Both the position numbers and the translations under genes were made by a program. A stretch of 33,821 nucleotides of DNA. Source: Paraglomus occultum. Lineage: Eukaryota; Glomeromycota; Glomeromycetes; Paraglomerales; Paraglomeraceae. Of this stretch, positions 1 through 10,084 are shown piece after piece; positions within the stretch are counted from its first letter, which is position 1; the number at the start of each line of letters is the position of its first letter. The notes under the pieces were generated by a model. That model was not told where the DNA came from. It did not search any database and saw nothing but the letters and a program-made list of their open reading frames with translations. The stretch is taken from the NCBI GenBank assembly GCA_910592205.1, contig CAJVPJ010000223.1, forward strand, positions 1 to 33,821, written 5' to 3'.

Positions 1-1318
1 ACAAAAAAAACTGCACCTACGTCAGTAATGTCGATCAATTAGCCACACGTATTGTTTATGGAAAACGTCAATAAATTTTGCGAGTTTTAAAGCCAATTGG
101 TTGAAACTAGCCTTTACGGGATATGTTAGTCAGCATCGAAATGTAGTTAATCACATGACCACAACTGTGTGTGATGCTTGGAACATTACAATGTCAGCTG
201 AAAATAGAGACGTTTCCCAACTTTGGAGTGACAATAGATTTCGTTGACTTGGCATAGTTCCTTGGCATTAGTAATGTGAAATAACATGACTTATTAATAG
301 CAGTTGGTCATGAGGTGAAAAGGGAGTTTGATTTTTCGCCATCAATTTATTCCGTATTCCGCAGCAAAGTCATTGTGAGCCTCTGATTCCGTTCTCGGAC
401 ATCTGCCAAGGGAGATCCCGTTCTTTATAATAAAGTAATAATACATATAATAAACGCATGCGCGTCCCGATCGTTGTCACACCAACCATCTATTTCATAG
501 TCGTCATTCTTTCCAAACATGTAAACTTGATAATTTACGGTATTCCACATAATGACTTTGTAATACACACATCTTTTTTCGTTAATGGGCACAACCGCTT
601 ATCTTTATTTATTCATCTAAGCATTTTAAAAAAAAAAAAAAAACTTTTACACAGAAAGCATAGAATGTTTTTTTATGTCTATAAAATCTGAAATGTATGT
701 TAACTTAATTGTCATATGTCCCAAAAAAGCAAAAAGTACGTATGCAAAAATGGAATGCAAAAAGAAGGGAAAAGAATGGGGGTTCGAAGAAAGGAAGGAA
801 AAGAAAATCTTTGTACAAAAAGGCATTTCATCAAAGAAAAAAGAAGAGGTGGGAAAAAGAAAAAGAAAAAAAAAGAAAAATTTAGAAATTTACAAATATA
901 ATAATGTTAATAAGCTATACAACAATGTAATGAAAATGATAGAGAAATAAAATAATGCAAAACGATAGAAATAAAGTCCAAAAAGTTCGGTTTGAAATAT
1001 GAAAAATAAAATATGAGAAATGAGAAAATGACGATTCAAAATGTCAAATAACGTTACTTTTAAAAAGTCTTTGATATAATGTCAAGTAACGTTACTTTTA
1101 AAAAAAGTCTTTGATATTGTCCGTTTTTTTTTAAAAAAAAGTCCATTTCTTTTAATCTATCTACAAATAAAGTCTCTCGGGCAAATTTTATATACCGTAT
1201 ATATATATACAATTGCTCGGAACCTTATTTACAAAGTCTGTGGGAATCCCTCCAAAAAAAATGTACAGAAAAAAAAATCCCAACCCGACCCGACTGTTTG
1301 TTTCTCGCTCCCAGATTC
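1..1318. other. Non-coding spacer, low complexity
   Basis: No convincing gene is seen. The stretch holds a poly-A run near 629-643, a purine/A-rich block at about 720-900 whose Lys-rich reading frames are only a by-product of composition, a 40-bp direct duplication (1041-1118) and a short TA dinucleotide run near 1196-1210. C- and T-rich runs at 1335-1375 lie just past the 3' end of the reverse-strand gene that ends at 1319, so part of the right end is probably its 3' UTR. Confidence 0.6.
1041..1118. repeat. Two-copy direct repeat of about 40 bp
   Basis: Copy 1 is 1041-1078 and copy 2 is 1079-1118, directly adjacent. Both run from ATGTCAA/G through TAACGTTAC and a T/A-rich spacer to AAGTCTTTGATAT. 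They differ by about one substitution and two extra A bases. Each contains the 8-bp palindrome TAACGTTA. This is a local tandem duplication with no known function. Confidence 0.8.
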
Positions 1319-3244
1319 TCACACTACTCGATCTCTCTCTTTTTTTTTCCCCCCCTTACATCCCCCCCCCCTCAATATTTCTAGTCCGAGTCTGTCAACA
1401 ATATTTCCTTGATCATTCTCACTTGTCACATTTAACTGTGATGCTCGCTCAGTTCCCAACAGACAATCTCGCTTGCGTCTTGGTTGAATCATGTCGAAAT
1501 AGCTGCCGCCTAATTCGAAACTCTTACGCTTTCTCGAGACGGTCGATGACATAAAGGGGTCAGAACTCGCATGGGTCTGAGCAAAGTGTTGGTCATTCGA
1601 ATAATGTTCGTCTTGAGGATATTGCGGATCCAAGATTGCGTTGCTCGCTTGACAATAGTCATACGACTGATACGTTTTTTGATCTTGTTGCTGTTGCTGC
1701 TGCTGTTGCTGCTGTTGCTGCTGCTGCTGTTGTTGCTGTTACTGCTGTTGCTGCTGCTGCTGCTGTTGCGAATATTGCATTCCCAGATAATCATTGCCTA
1801 ACAATTCTATTCCAAGGCTCGCTCCAGGATATTCGTCATAGGTAGGAACATACGTGAAAGAATCAAAGAAATGAGCAGCCATTTCAAGCGAATGGGATCT
1901 GGCTTTATTTTGCCCGGTCAAGAACTTGTAAAGCGAGTTGTTATAGTACGGGTCAGCAATGAGAATGTCGGCTTCGGTTTCCCGAGTGAATTGGGAGAGA
2001 GCTGTTAAGAGTTTTTGAGGAGTAGGTGGTGAGGGATAACGATTGTTAGTTGTGGGAAGTGGTGGAGTAGTAGATGTCGATGTGGATATGGGTAGTTGAG
2101 AAAATGGAACAAGTGGTGATGTGGATGTCGATGTAGATATGGGAAGTTGAGAAAACGGAATAAGTGGAGTGGTAGATGTCGATATAGGTATAGGTAAAGA
2201 AGATTGCGAAAAAGTTGAAGAAAGAGAAGGGAGCAAATTTGTAGTGTTATTGTTGTTGTTATTGTTATTGTTATTGTTATTGTTATTATTATTGTTGTTG
2301 TCAATGTCAGTAGTGGTAATGGTCGGTTGAAGATAGGTTATGCCATCGCGAGGTTGGTTAGAATTATGTACAGTAGAAAAAGAAAACATTTGGTTGGTAT
2401 TCCGATTACAAGTCTCAAAAACATCAGCATTCATTAAACACTTCTGATCCATACTTGAATGACTTAATCCATAACCGAAATCTGCAAATTCTTGCTTAGG
2501 CGAGCTCTGAGCGCTGAGGGTGCTCGTATCGCTGGGAGTTCCAATCAAGGGCGTGCCGAGCGGAGTGGTACCGATGGAGGGAGTAACCGACGGAGAAGCT
2601 TCATGCAAGAATGTCGGGGGAGGAGCTAAAGTAGATGACATTATGTGAGAGTTTAAGGTCGAGGTAACGTTGTTATTATTCGAAGACTGTGCTGGTTCCA
2701 ATCGGTGGTTGTGATTATACAACAACCTCACTTCACAAGGGTGTGAGAGTGACAATCTTGATTTTTCCAACCTAATCTTGGCCAGACACTGGCAATTTGT
2801 ATTTCTACTCCTCCTCTGACCCGCCTTTTGAGCATAGGTCTTTTGCATGTACTTGATGGCGGCAATGTCAGCGTGTCTGCAGTGAAAGTCTTTGTGGTAG
2901 ATCACCTTGATTCCTTTCACCTTGTCGGCTCGAGTGATTCGGAATATTGTCCCGGTTTTGGCATGGAATGCTGCTCGCCATGCCTCTATTTCGTCTTGCG
3001 AGGCAATGTTGATGTAGAATTGTGCGTCAAAAGAAGCATTCGGTGCGCCGTCAAAGTTGTGCAAGGGAAGTTCTTTGTATGATTTGATGATGTAAGTGTA
3101 GTTGTCGGGGAGGACGTTTTGGAGATATGGAGGGAGTTGGTTGAAGGTTTTCGGCGAAGATTTGGTGGTTGTGTCAGTGCGTTGTTGTAGGCGTTGTTGA
3201 ATGCGAGTGCGAAGTTCTGATCTTTGGTATTGTTCGGTAGACAT
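1319..3244 (-). CDS. Putative zinc-binding transcription regulator (WRKY-GCM1/FLYWCH-like), interrupted by an in-frame TAA in poly-Gln
   Basis: Likely a DNA-binding regulator; the exact family is uncertain. The first ATG in frame followed by ordinary sequence is at 3244 (MSTEQYQ). Residues about 105-180 contain a conserved-looking module: an aromatic core (EAWRAAFHAKTGTIFRI), C122-x-H124, C151-x-C153 and H178-x-H180 (NHNH). This C...C...HxH arrangement resembles WRKY-GCM1/FLYWCH-type zinc folds often found beside MULE transposases, but no transposase follows. Next come Ser/Thr/Pro-rich sequence, an 18-Asn tract (2246-2299) and a poly-Gln tract. Codon 502 (1739-1741) is TAA within the Gln run: nine Gln before it, eighteen after. 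The same frame then stays open to TGA at 1319-1321 and encodes two basic, NLS-like motifs (SRKRKS, PRRKRD). The stop may be a true truncation, an allele or a sequence error. No intron is needed. Confidence 0.7.
1685..1768 (-). repeat. CAG/CAA trinucleotide tract (poly-Gln)
   Basis: Read on the reverse strand this is 28 consecutive codons of CAG or CAA, except for one TAA at 1739-1741, which is one base change away from CAA. The mixed codons suggest an older, partly stabilised tract. It lies inside the reading frame of the 1319-3244 gene. Confidence 0.9.
2246..2299 (-). repeat. AAT/AAC trinucleotide tract (poly-Asn, 18 codons)
   Basis: Eighteen successive Asn codons on the reverse strand (AAC and AAT mixed) sit in the low-complexity middle of the 1319-3244 protein. 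A Ser-Thr-rich region with degenerate repeats (PLIPFSQLPISTSTST and a PLVPFSQLPISTSTST variant) lies beside it at about 2070-2190. Confidence 0.9.
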
Positions 3245-5723
3245 GACTGGAGTTGATTGTAATTGATTTGAGTGTATATGATTTAGATGTAATGCTGTTA
3301 GTATTGATGTGGGGATTGGGTATTTACGTCTACTATTGTAATAATGTTTTCTATGCAAATGCGTAAGTGTCCGTGTATAAATGTTAGCTATGTACTAAAT
3401 GCTCAAATGAATATTTTCAAAGTCCGCTTCACACTCAACTACTAAAAACTTTCTTTTTTTTTTGTTTTCGAAAGGTTGTGGATGGGGGGCTTTATTTAAA
3501 TGTTCGATGTGGCTGTCTTTGAACTAGAATGCCTAATTGGGGTGAACTGTATAAATAGCAACTGTAAACAGAGAATATCATTTTTGTACAGTGATCTATT
3601 AATAGGCTCAGTAATAATCCCATCAGTCAATAATCACAGCACCGCTCTCTGTTTGACAATCTTTACCATGTCAAGACTTTATGTATGACCCAACTCTAAT
3701 AATGTGCTATTTTTATCTCGTAAACGTGTGACAGCAAGGAATGTGATATAACAAAGTTAGGGAGTTACTCGATTGTGACTGTGTGAAGCAAATCTATTGT
3801 AAAAGGTAACGAGCAACGGTTACGTATAAATAGTATTCAATATACTGTACCACCATGTACATATTATACATAAAATAACAAACATAACATTAAATCGATT
3901 AAGTATTGTCCATCCTTTTTCATTATCATGTGTTATTACCGCAATAGTATATTGCTATTAGTTATATTGGCTAACGTCAATGTGGATTGGATCAAAGAAG
4001 AATGGGATTGAGGAAGAGAATATTTTGACATGTATGGCTTGCTACTATTTGAATAGAGTATATATAATTTATATTATATTTATTTATCCAGACTCTTTTT
4101 GTAAAACGTACATCAAATTAATAATAATAAACTGTAAATTTCGCCAGTTCTGCAAAGATTGCACGCTTTTCAGTAACCATTGATGTTTCGAACGGGGAAA
4201 TAGTTATATCGTAGAAGCTGTTTCTAACGATTAATTCTACGTACCAAATATAAACAATAATAAATAGAATGCTTGGAGATAAGTATCGATGAACAAATAC
4301 TACGTCCAATTGGCAATTCTCACAATATCCTACGAGCCTCGTTTATCGTTTTTGCAAGCAGGGACGCACACGGTTTTGTATAAAAAGTTGTGCGCTATAA
4401 AACTATTGATGCGATGTACCATTAATTGAAATATCTATTTTAGTTTGCTTTTGAAAGATAATAACAATAAATTCTTTTCTAATGGAACAGATAGTTAAAG
4501 TCGAAAAAGTTCATGAGAGAATATTGTAACGCAACCCACCAAATTTGGAAATGTTAAACGTTAACAAGATAATCTGCCAATCAATACCGAATATGGGTGC
4601 GGTTATTAATAGAACAACTGCTTACGTCTTTGCTATTGACATTTGTTATACAGTATTCACCCCACATTAATGGTCAATGGCTCATTTACACTATTACTAT
4701 TAAGATTGTCCGATTGTTTGCCTTGTGCATCGAACTGACACATACCTACATACTGTACTCTGCGCAGTACAAGTCTTAAAATTTTACCTGATTCTTAAAA
4801 GCACGTATGCGTCGTTTTACAACTTGAATCTTGTACCTCCAAAGATTAACTATAATTTCTGTTGAATAGCGTTTTATTTGCTTCTTATACATGGAAAATC
4901 ATGTGTCTAATATTAACAAAAAGTAACAAATTGTTTACATTTCGAATGAAAAGAAGAATGATAAATCAAAGCTTAAGCCAGAGTAGGCACCGTTTGCATT
5001 TCGTCTAACCATAACAAGGTTGTCGTTTTCTGATAAACTTGCATATTTGTATTTGTCATCTTGGTATCCATACGTAATTGTGTATCATTGTGACAAATGT
5101 CTCCCATTCTTACCATTAGTAATGTTTTTGTCATTTGCAATAAATAGTAATTGGTTTTAACCCCTGCGCCATAATTCTTGTAATTCAAAAGAATGTATCA
5201 TTAAAGGACTATTCATAGACAGATTCTTCGAGAATGCACATTACGTGTATTTGAAAAACGAGGGGGTATGGTTTGAATCTGGATAAGCACGTTCGGAGAA
5301 TAAGAAAACTGAACGAACTCTGTTATTTAGAAACCCAATTCGGGTAAGATCGATCTTGTTTGTGGCGTTTATTTCATAATTTTTGATGCAACACGCCCCA
5401 CATATGACCGTGCCACAAACATTTCGTTTCATTCATTTCGACAAGAATAAATTCAAAACTCAAATTGAAAGATCCTCTCTCCCTGACAAAAGACTATGCT
5501 TGAAGCGAACGTCTAGACTAGTTGACAGTGAGCAAGACTAGCGTATGCTAATTATCCTGCTTAAAGGATGACAGTAATCCTCCCCCCGATGAATTCATTT
5601 CACTGTTCAATGGCATTGACCGATTGTACAAACGTTTTTCAAAAAAATTTTGTCAGTTATTGCCCGGGGTAACCCCCAATTAGACTTGTTAAACCCCACT
5701 TTATAAACTAGATTGTGATATAA

Positions 5724-5756
5724 GACTGTACCATTCTCTTATAAAATGGTCAAGTC
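5724..5756. repeat. Short imperfect inverted repeat
   Basis: The left arm GACTGTACCATT (5724-5735) pairs with the right arm AATGGTCAAGTC (5745-5756) at 10 of 12 positions around a 9-nt loop. No neighbouring gene explains it. Confidence 0.5.
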
Positions 5757-5881
5757 CGTCACAGAGAACATTCAATAAGGTTACACATTGAAGTTTTCGG
5801 TTACGTCATGCATCGGTTAATCTCAAACCTGGGTCGCTTGAATTTTTTGCGTTTCCATGTACATCGGTGATCGGAACGCAC

Positions 5882-6133
5882 CGTTAAAGTGGCTTGCGAG
5901 TTGTTATTATCTAAATATGTGCAAAGAGTGAAGTAAACAATAGATTGACACAGAACCTTCATTGTTTCTTCAATGAAACCATTCTGCGTCAATGCATTTT
6001 CCATTGCTTTAACAATACATACAATGGATTGTGGCATTGTGGATATTAAAGGTATAACTTGTAATAAGGGACTCCAAATACGCAAGGGAACACAGCTTTC
6101 AATGGATTTGATGAATGCAGATAACATCGCTAC
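5882..6133 (-). pseudogene. Possible isolated exon or gene relic, unknown family
   Basis: On the reverse strand an acceptor-like AATAG precedes 6133, and the frame is open for 84 codons up to a donor-like GTGCGT at 5881; it stays open to a TAA near 5801. The peptide has alternating hydrophobic and polar positions like a helical repeat (for example SCVPLRIWSPLLQVIPLIS and MENALTQNGFIEETMKVL). I could not find companion exons on either side, so this may be a relic or simply chance. No function is assigned. Confidence 0.25.
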
Positions 6134-7075
6134 CTATTGTTTATTATCTATTCCCTTTCCTTTTTTATTCCATCTTGTTACAATAACATCTCCTTTTGTG
6201 CGCTCTATTAATTGTTCTAAAAATAGATAGTAATCGACATGATAACATGGTTAAACAGACATTAAAGCATTTGGAGTGTTCCTGGTAAGCTACCATTGCA
6301 GCGCATGATGCGTGGCTTTTCGATTAGCTTTTGTTTGTCATTGATTTCCTTTAATGTATTCTATTGTTTGGATTTCTTTTCTAAATCTACTCGTCATAGT
6401 CCATAACATCTCTCGGTTGAAAGGTTTGCAAGGCCCGTTAGTATGGACGACTAGTTTGGTTTGAATGGATGAATGGTATATGCGAGAACGATGCTCATCA
6501 TACTGACAAGTTAAGCTAGTCCAGTTCAGGTATGAGAATAAGATAAGGGAGAGAGGAGGATTTGCGCCATTATACGCAGCTCCCATATCATTGTTCTTGT
6601 GACTCGTACAAGGTTACTCTATTCTCAAAAGGGTACAATGTCACATACAGTACAACATTTGCTTATATCACATGCTGATAAGATATTTTTAGCGACCACT
6701 CGGAGAATTGCTGTAATCAACTTATTTTTAGTACAATGTTTGGTAAACAGATATCCCTCCAAACAGTGATGGAGCCATTGCGCAAGGGTTTATGTTATCA
6801 TTGATGCTTCGCTCCACAATCAACAGTTTCCCACAACGCACGCCTTTTTTTTCTTTCCGTTTTGTTATTTGTCATTTGTTCGGGTGGGACGCGTAAGTGT
6901 AACTTGCAGTTGTCATTAGTCACATTAATTTATTATCCTACCATTTGGAATGCTTGGCTAAGTTAGTAGCGTTCATTATAGCTTAATCAGTTTTTGTGTT
7001 TTATTCACGCAGCAACTTTTTATTTACAATGTGATTCATCTCTCTTATTCTTTCATCATAATCCACAAGCACACT

Positions 7076-8862
7076 TTATTGCAACCTCAATCTTGAGCTA
7101 CGTCTCAACGCTTTATCGGCATTTATACTCTCGATAGGAGTCTTGCTATTATTATCGACAAGTCCATTTGCCGTGTTTAAACTGTTTTTTTCAAGATTCT
7201 CGAAATCTTGGTTGATTTTTTCAACATTCTTGCCTCTTTTTTGACTATCCGCTTTTCTCTTCTTCCCATTCACCATTCCATTCAGCGCCTTGGTAACTTC
7301 CTGTCGATTCTCGAATACTTTCAAATCCGCCGTGAACAGCACCTATTAACAAAACATGGCCGTGGACACCGAATACAATTAATACAAGTGAAGATTATAC
7401 GTCCTTGTATCCCAGCTTTAAACCTAACCCTACCCTAACTCCTAATTGACAACGCTTATATTCACTCACAGAGTGTGCCCATCCACTATACTCTCCAAAC
7501 AATCGTCTAAAGTACTCTGCTATCTCCGTATACATCCGTGGTGTAAGCGTTTTTGATGAGGCGGATGATGACGAGAAACCATATGATCGCTTTGCGATTT
7601 GCCAGACGTGAGTGTCTATCGGTATCGCATTTGGTTTGTCGAGGGACATTAAAAGCTACAAGTGGTGTGCGTTATAGCGACTCTTATGAGACAGGATGAT
7701 CTTACAGAAATGACCAAATCAAAGTCAGCTTGCTCGAACCTATATCCGATAACTTACCACGCAATCCGCGACTTTAGGGCCAACCTAGTGGATTCAGCGT
7801 TGAAAGATCAAACCAATTTCGTTGAATGCCCCACGTTCCAAACATATACAACACCTCTTCTACACTCACCCCCGGTAGCTGAGTCAAAAGTTCTTTAGCC
7901 TCTTCATATCCAGACGTTCTTAATCTCATCAGCCATTCCTCTCCTCTCTTTTCCAAAAGCTTGGCCGTCTCTGCGATATACTTTGCTCTATATCCGAAAC
8001 CCAAATCTCTCAGCTCGCTTTCTAAAGACGCGTGGGAGAGTGAAGAGACGAGGGGAAAGTCATAGTACGTATGCGAATTGTAAGTGTGAATTGGTTTCCC
8101 ATATCTTTCGCAAAGAGTAGAAGTCTTTGCGAACAAGGGGGGAAAAGTAGCATTGAGAGGGTGAGCGAAAAGTGCAAGGTAATGTTATATTGATTACAAG
8201 ATGGTTGCATAGATTTTTAATAATCTCACCCAATTCCCATCCAATTCCCATCCAATTCCCATCCACGAAAAGCTACCCTCCCTTTCTTACCATTTGTTCG
8301 ATTCTTTTGATATTGTTGTTCTGCGAACATATAAAACAAAACAGATTTTCCACTGGGTCCTGTTTAAGGATTCTGATACCCTTAAAACCTCCGGCAATCT
8401 TTGCAAAATGTTTGTCGGCTTTACTCCAACGTTTGTAGCAATCGGACAGATTGACGTGTAATTGAAAGTATTCTCTGAGAAAGAGTTCAACGTCCGTTGT
8501 TGTAGTTGGGTGTGACCTGTATTCTACAGTTGTTTCTGTGTCGAGAGGAAAGAAAGAAAAGAAAAAGCAAGTGGAAAATGAGTGAAGATAAAGTGTATTG
8601 TAGCCAATTGGTAGATACGAATAAATAACCACATACCCGTCTGGCGTATCGATATCAATTTCCCTTTGAACGCGCATGACCTACATATGAAAGAGAAAAC
8701 CTATAAAGATGGAAAAATAATTTAAATTCTTATTATCAATCAATATTACACCAACCATTCGTCAGGTCCTGAGAGTCTCCAACGGAACGCTTGACCACAT
8801 TTGAGGGTAGTATCCAGCCTCAACTCATCTGGGCTAGTATCCAGACACCGCCATTGGGACAT
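7076..8862 (-). CDS. OGG1: 8-oxoguanine DNA glycosylase/AP lyase (OGG1), seven exons
   Basis: Nuclear base-excision repair enzyme that removes 8-oxoguanine opposite C and nicks the abasic site. Proposed exons, 5' to 3': 8862-8752, 8680-8637, 8516-8291, 8124-7870, 7784-7758, 7655-7470, 7342-7076; product 371 aa (human OGG1 is 345). Motifs in order: CGQAFRW (22-28), QDPVENLFCFICSQNNN in exon 3, LGFGYRAKYI in exon 4, the HhH-GPD hairpin LPG-VGPKVADC with catalytic Lys216 on the 27-nt exon 5, then MSLDKPNAIPIDTHVW with catalytic Asp235. The Lys-Asp spacing of 19 equals that of human K249/D268. The HhH region ends with GWAHSV-LFTADLK. The last exon adds a Lys/Arg-rich tail (KKRK, RRSSRLRL) that could be a nuclear localisation signal. 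The exon 2/exon 3 junction is the least certain: the more conserved-looking acceptor at 8536 would shift the frame, so the acceptor at 8517 was used. Confidence 0.93.
7423..7445. repeat. Telomere-like repeat in an OGG1 intron
   Basis: The plus strand reads CCTAACCCTACCC then TAACTCCTAA, a degenerate run of the CCCTAA/TTAGGG unit. On the coding strand of OGG1 this gives four closely spaced G runs. It sits in the last intron (7343-7469). It could be an interstitial telomeric footprint or a chance C-rich stretch. Confidence 0.55.
8230..8262. repeat. Three perfect copies of an 11-bp unit in an OGG1 intron
   Basis: The unit CCAATTCCCAT is repeated exactly three times in tandem. It lies in the 166-bp intron between OGG1 exons 3 and 4 (8125-8290), which is longer than most introns of the gene. 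Because 33 bp is divisible by three, it creates a spurious open frame on the reverse strand. Confidence 0.95.
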
Positions 8863-10084
8863 AATGATTGTGGGTGAATGATGCCAAGCTCGTGACATTG
8901 ACTTTTGAGTTACTGTCAACATGTGGTGGAAGTGGGGGGGGGTGTGGCAGATTAAAGAATTAGAAACGATAACTTGTGGTTTAGTTTGAGGTTATATCAT
9001 TAAATGAGTGAAAAAGATTCTTGGAATAAAAGATTGCCGGAACACATGTAAAAGATGCTTGTCGCCATGCATACAAGTCTTATATTTAAGCAAAACCATC
9101 TTAAAATGTTTGTCAATTTAACCCGATTTCGTTTAATCTGGCACATGGGGCGTGCTGCAACATAGTGTGTTACCACACACAGTGATCTTCGCTCAGGTGA
9201 TTGAATGTTTTTCGCACAATGATCGAAATATCAGAACTAATATATTAATATATTAAATTAAAGTAGTAGTAGATCTCCTTCCGAACCAGCTAAGTTAGAA
9301 AAGCGTTGGGGATAAGAATGGAGTTAAGGATCGGTTGCTCACGAAACTGATTTGATCTTAGGTACCATATGTTCGAAACCGACAGCATTTTAGATTGACT
9401 CGGAGGTGTAATACCATTTATATCCTTTTGCTACTTAAAATAGCTATGGAGAATGTTCAGATTCTGACAACCTTGATCTTCGATCTTTGCACGATCGAGG
9501 TGGGGTCCTGATCAAAATTATTTGTACAAGTTAACTGGTATTTGCAAGCATTCTCTGCATTAAATTCTTCTAACCATCAAGTTTTTTTTTGCTCGCGAAT
9601 CACACAAACATAATCGACACCGATGATGGTTTACATCCTCATTCTTCCAGCTTACGCATAGCTTTGAACTTGTCGAGAACGCATCATGTGGGCAAACACT
9701 ATTAAAAGTTCACGGTCAATCTGTGCCTTATAAGACATGGGAATTCAAAGAGGCGGCAAGGGAGACCATACCACATTATGTAGAAAACTCCCATCACTTT
9801 ACAACGTGACCCTGGTGAACGTGTTTTAAGGGAACGGCAGATAGAGATTTAGAATGACCCATGAATTTTGTCAACTCAACCGACGTAAAACCCCAATCTG
9901 TAATGATTGTTTAAACAGCCTTTTATATTAACACGCGGCAATGCCTTCCTTCTCTATTACATCAAACCCGCTGATATGTCTATTACAAATATATGATACT
10001 ATATGCATTATTAGCAGATTCTTACTTTCCCAGCATTGAAGATGATAATTTAAGTTATAAATTATCATCTGTAAACAACACCAG
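8863..10084. other. Intergenic region between OGG1 and the phosphate transporter
   Basis: About 1.2 kb without a recognisable gene. The left part should hold the OGG1 promoter, but no clear TATA box was seen. The right end is the 3' flank of the transporter and contains a perfect hairpin (10040-10070). A short G run is at 8933-8942 and an AT-rich palindromic run is near 9238-9256. Confidence 0.5.
10040..10070 (-). terminator. Perfect 13-bp hairpin in the 3' flank of the phosphate transporter
   Basis: AGATGATAATTTA (10040-10052) is followed by the 5-nt loop AGTTA (plus strand) and then by its exact reverse complement (10058-10070). It begins 14 bp past the stop codon of the reverse-strand transporter gene, so it is probably in the 3' UTR. 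A role in mRNA 3'-end formation or stability is inferred. It could also be a MITE remnant. Confidence 0.55.

Larger units (their letters stand above)
3245..7075. other. Long intergenic region, mostly empty
   Basis: About 3.8 kb of AT-rich sequence between two reverse-strand genes. Reading frames are short, lack family motifs and show no coherent exon chains. The right end must include the 3' UTR of OGG1 and the left end the promoter of the 1319-3244 gene (an AT-rich TTTAAATAAA-type element lies near 3490 on its strand). Exceptions are a small hairpin at 5724-5756 and an isolated exon-like stretch at 5882-6133, listed separately. Confidence 0.5.

Noticed and set aside
675-950. Lys-rich open frames on the plus strand
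   Set aside because: They come from A/G-rich low-complexity sequence; no motif, no splice context.
1571-1801. Poly-Leu and poly-Ala/Val frames on the plus strand
   Set aside because: Antisense shadows of the CAG/CAA tract.
3245-3358. N-terminal extension of the zinc-binding protein to 3358
   Set aside because: It would start at TTG; the in-frame ATG at 3244 is a better start.
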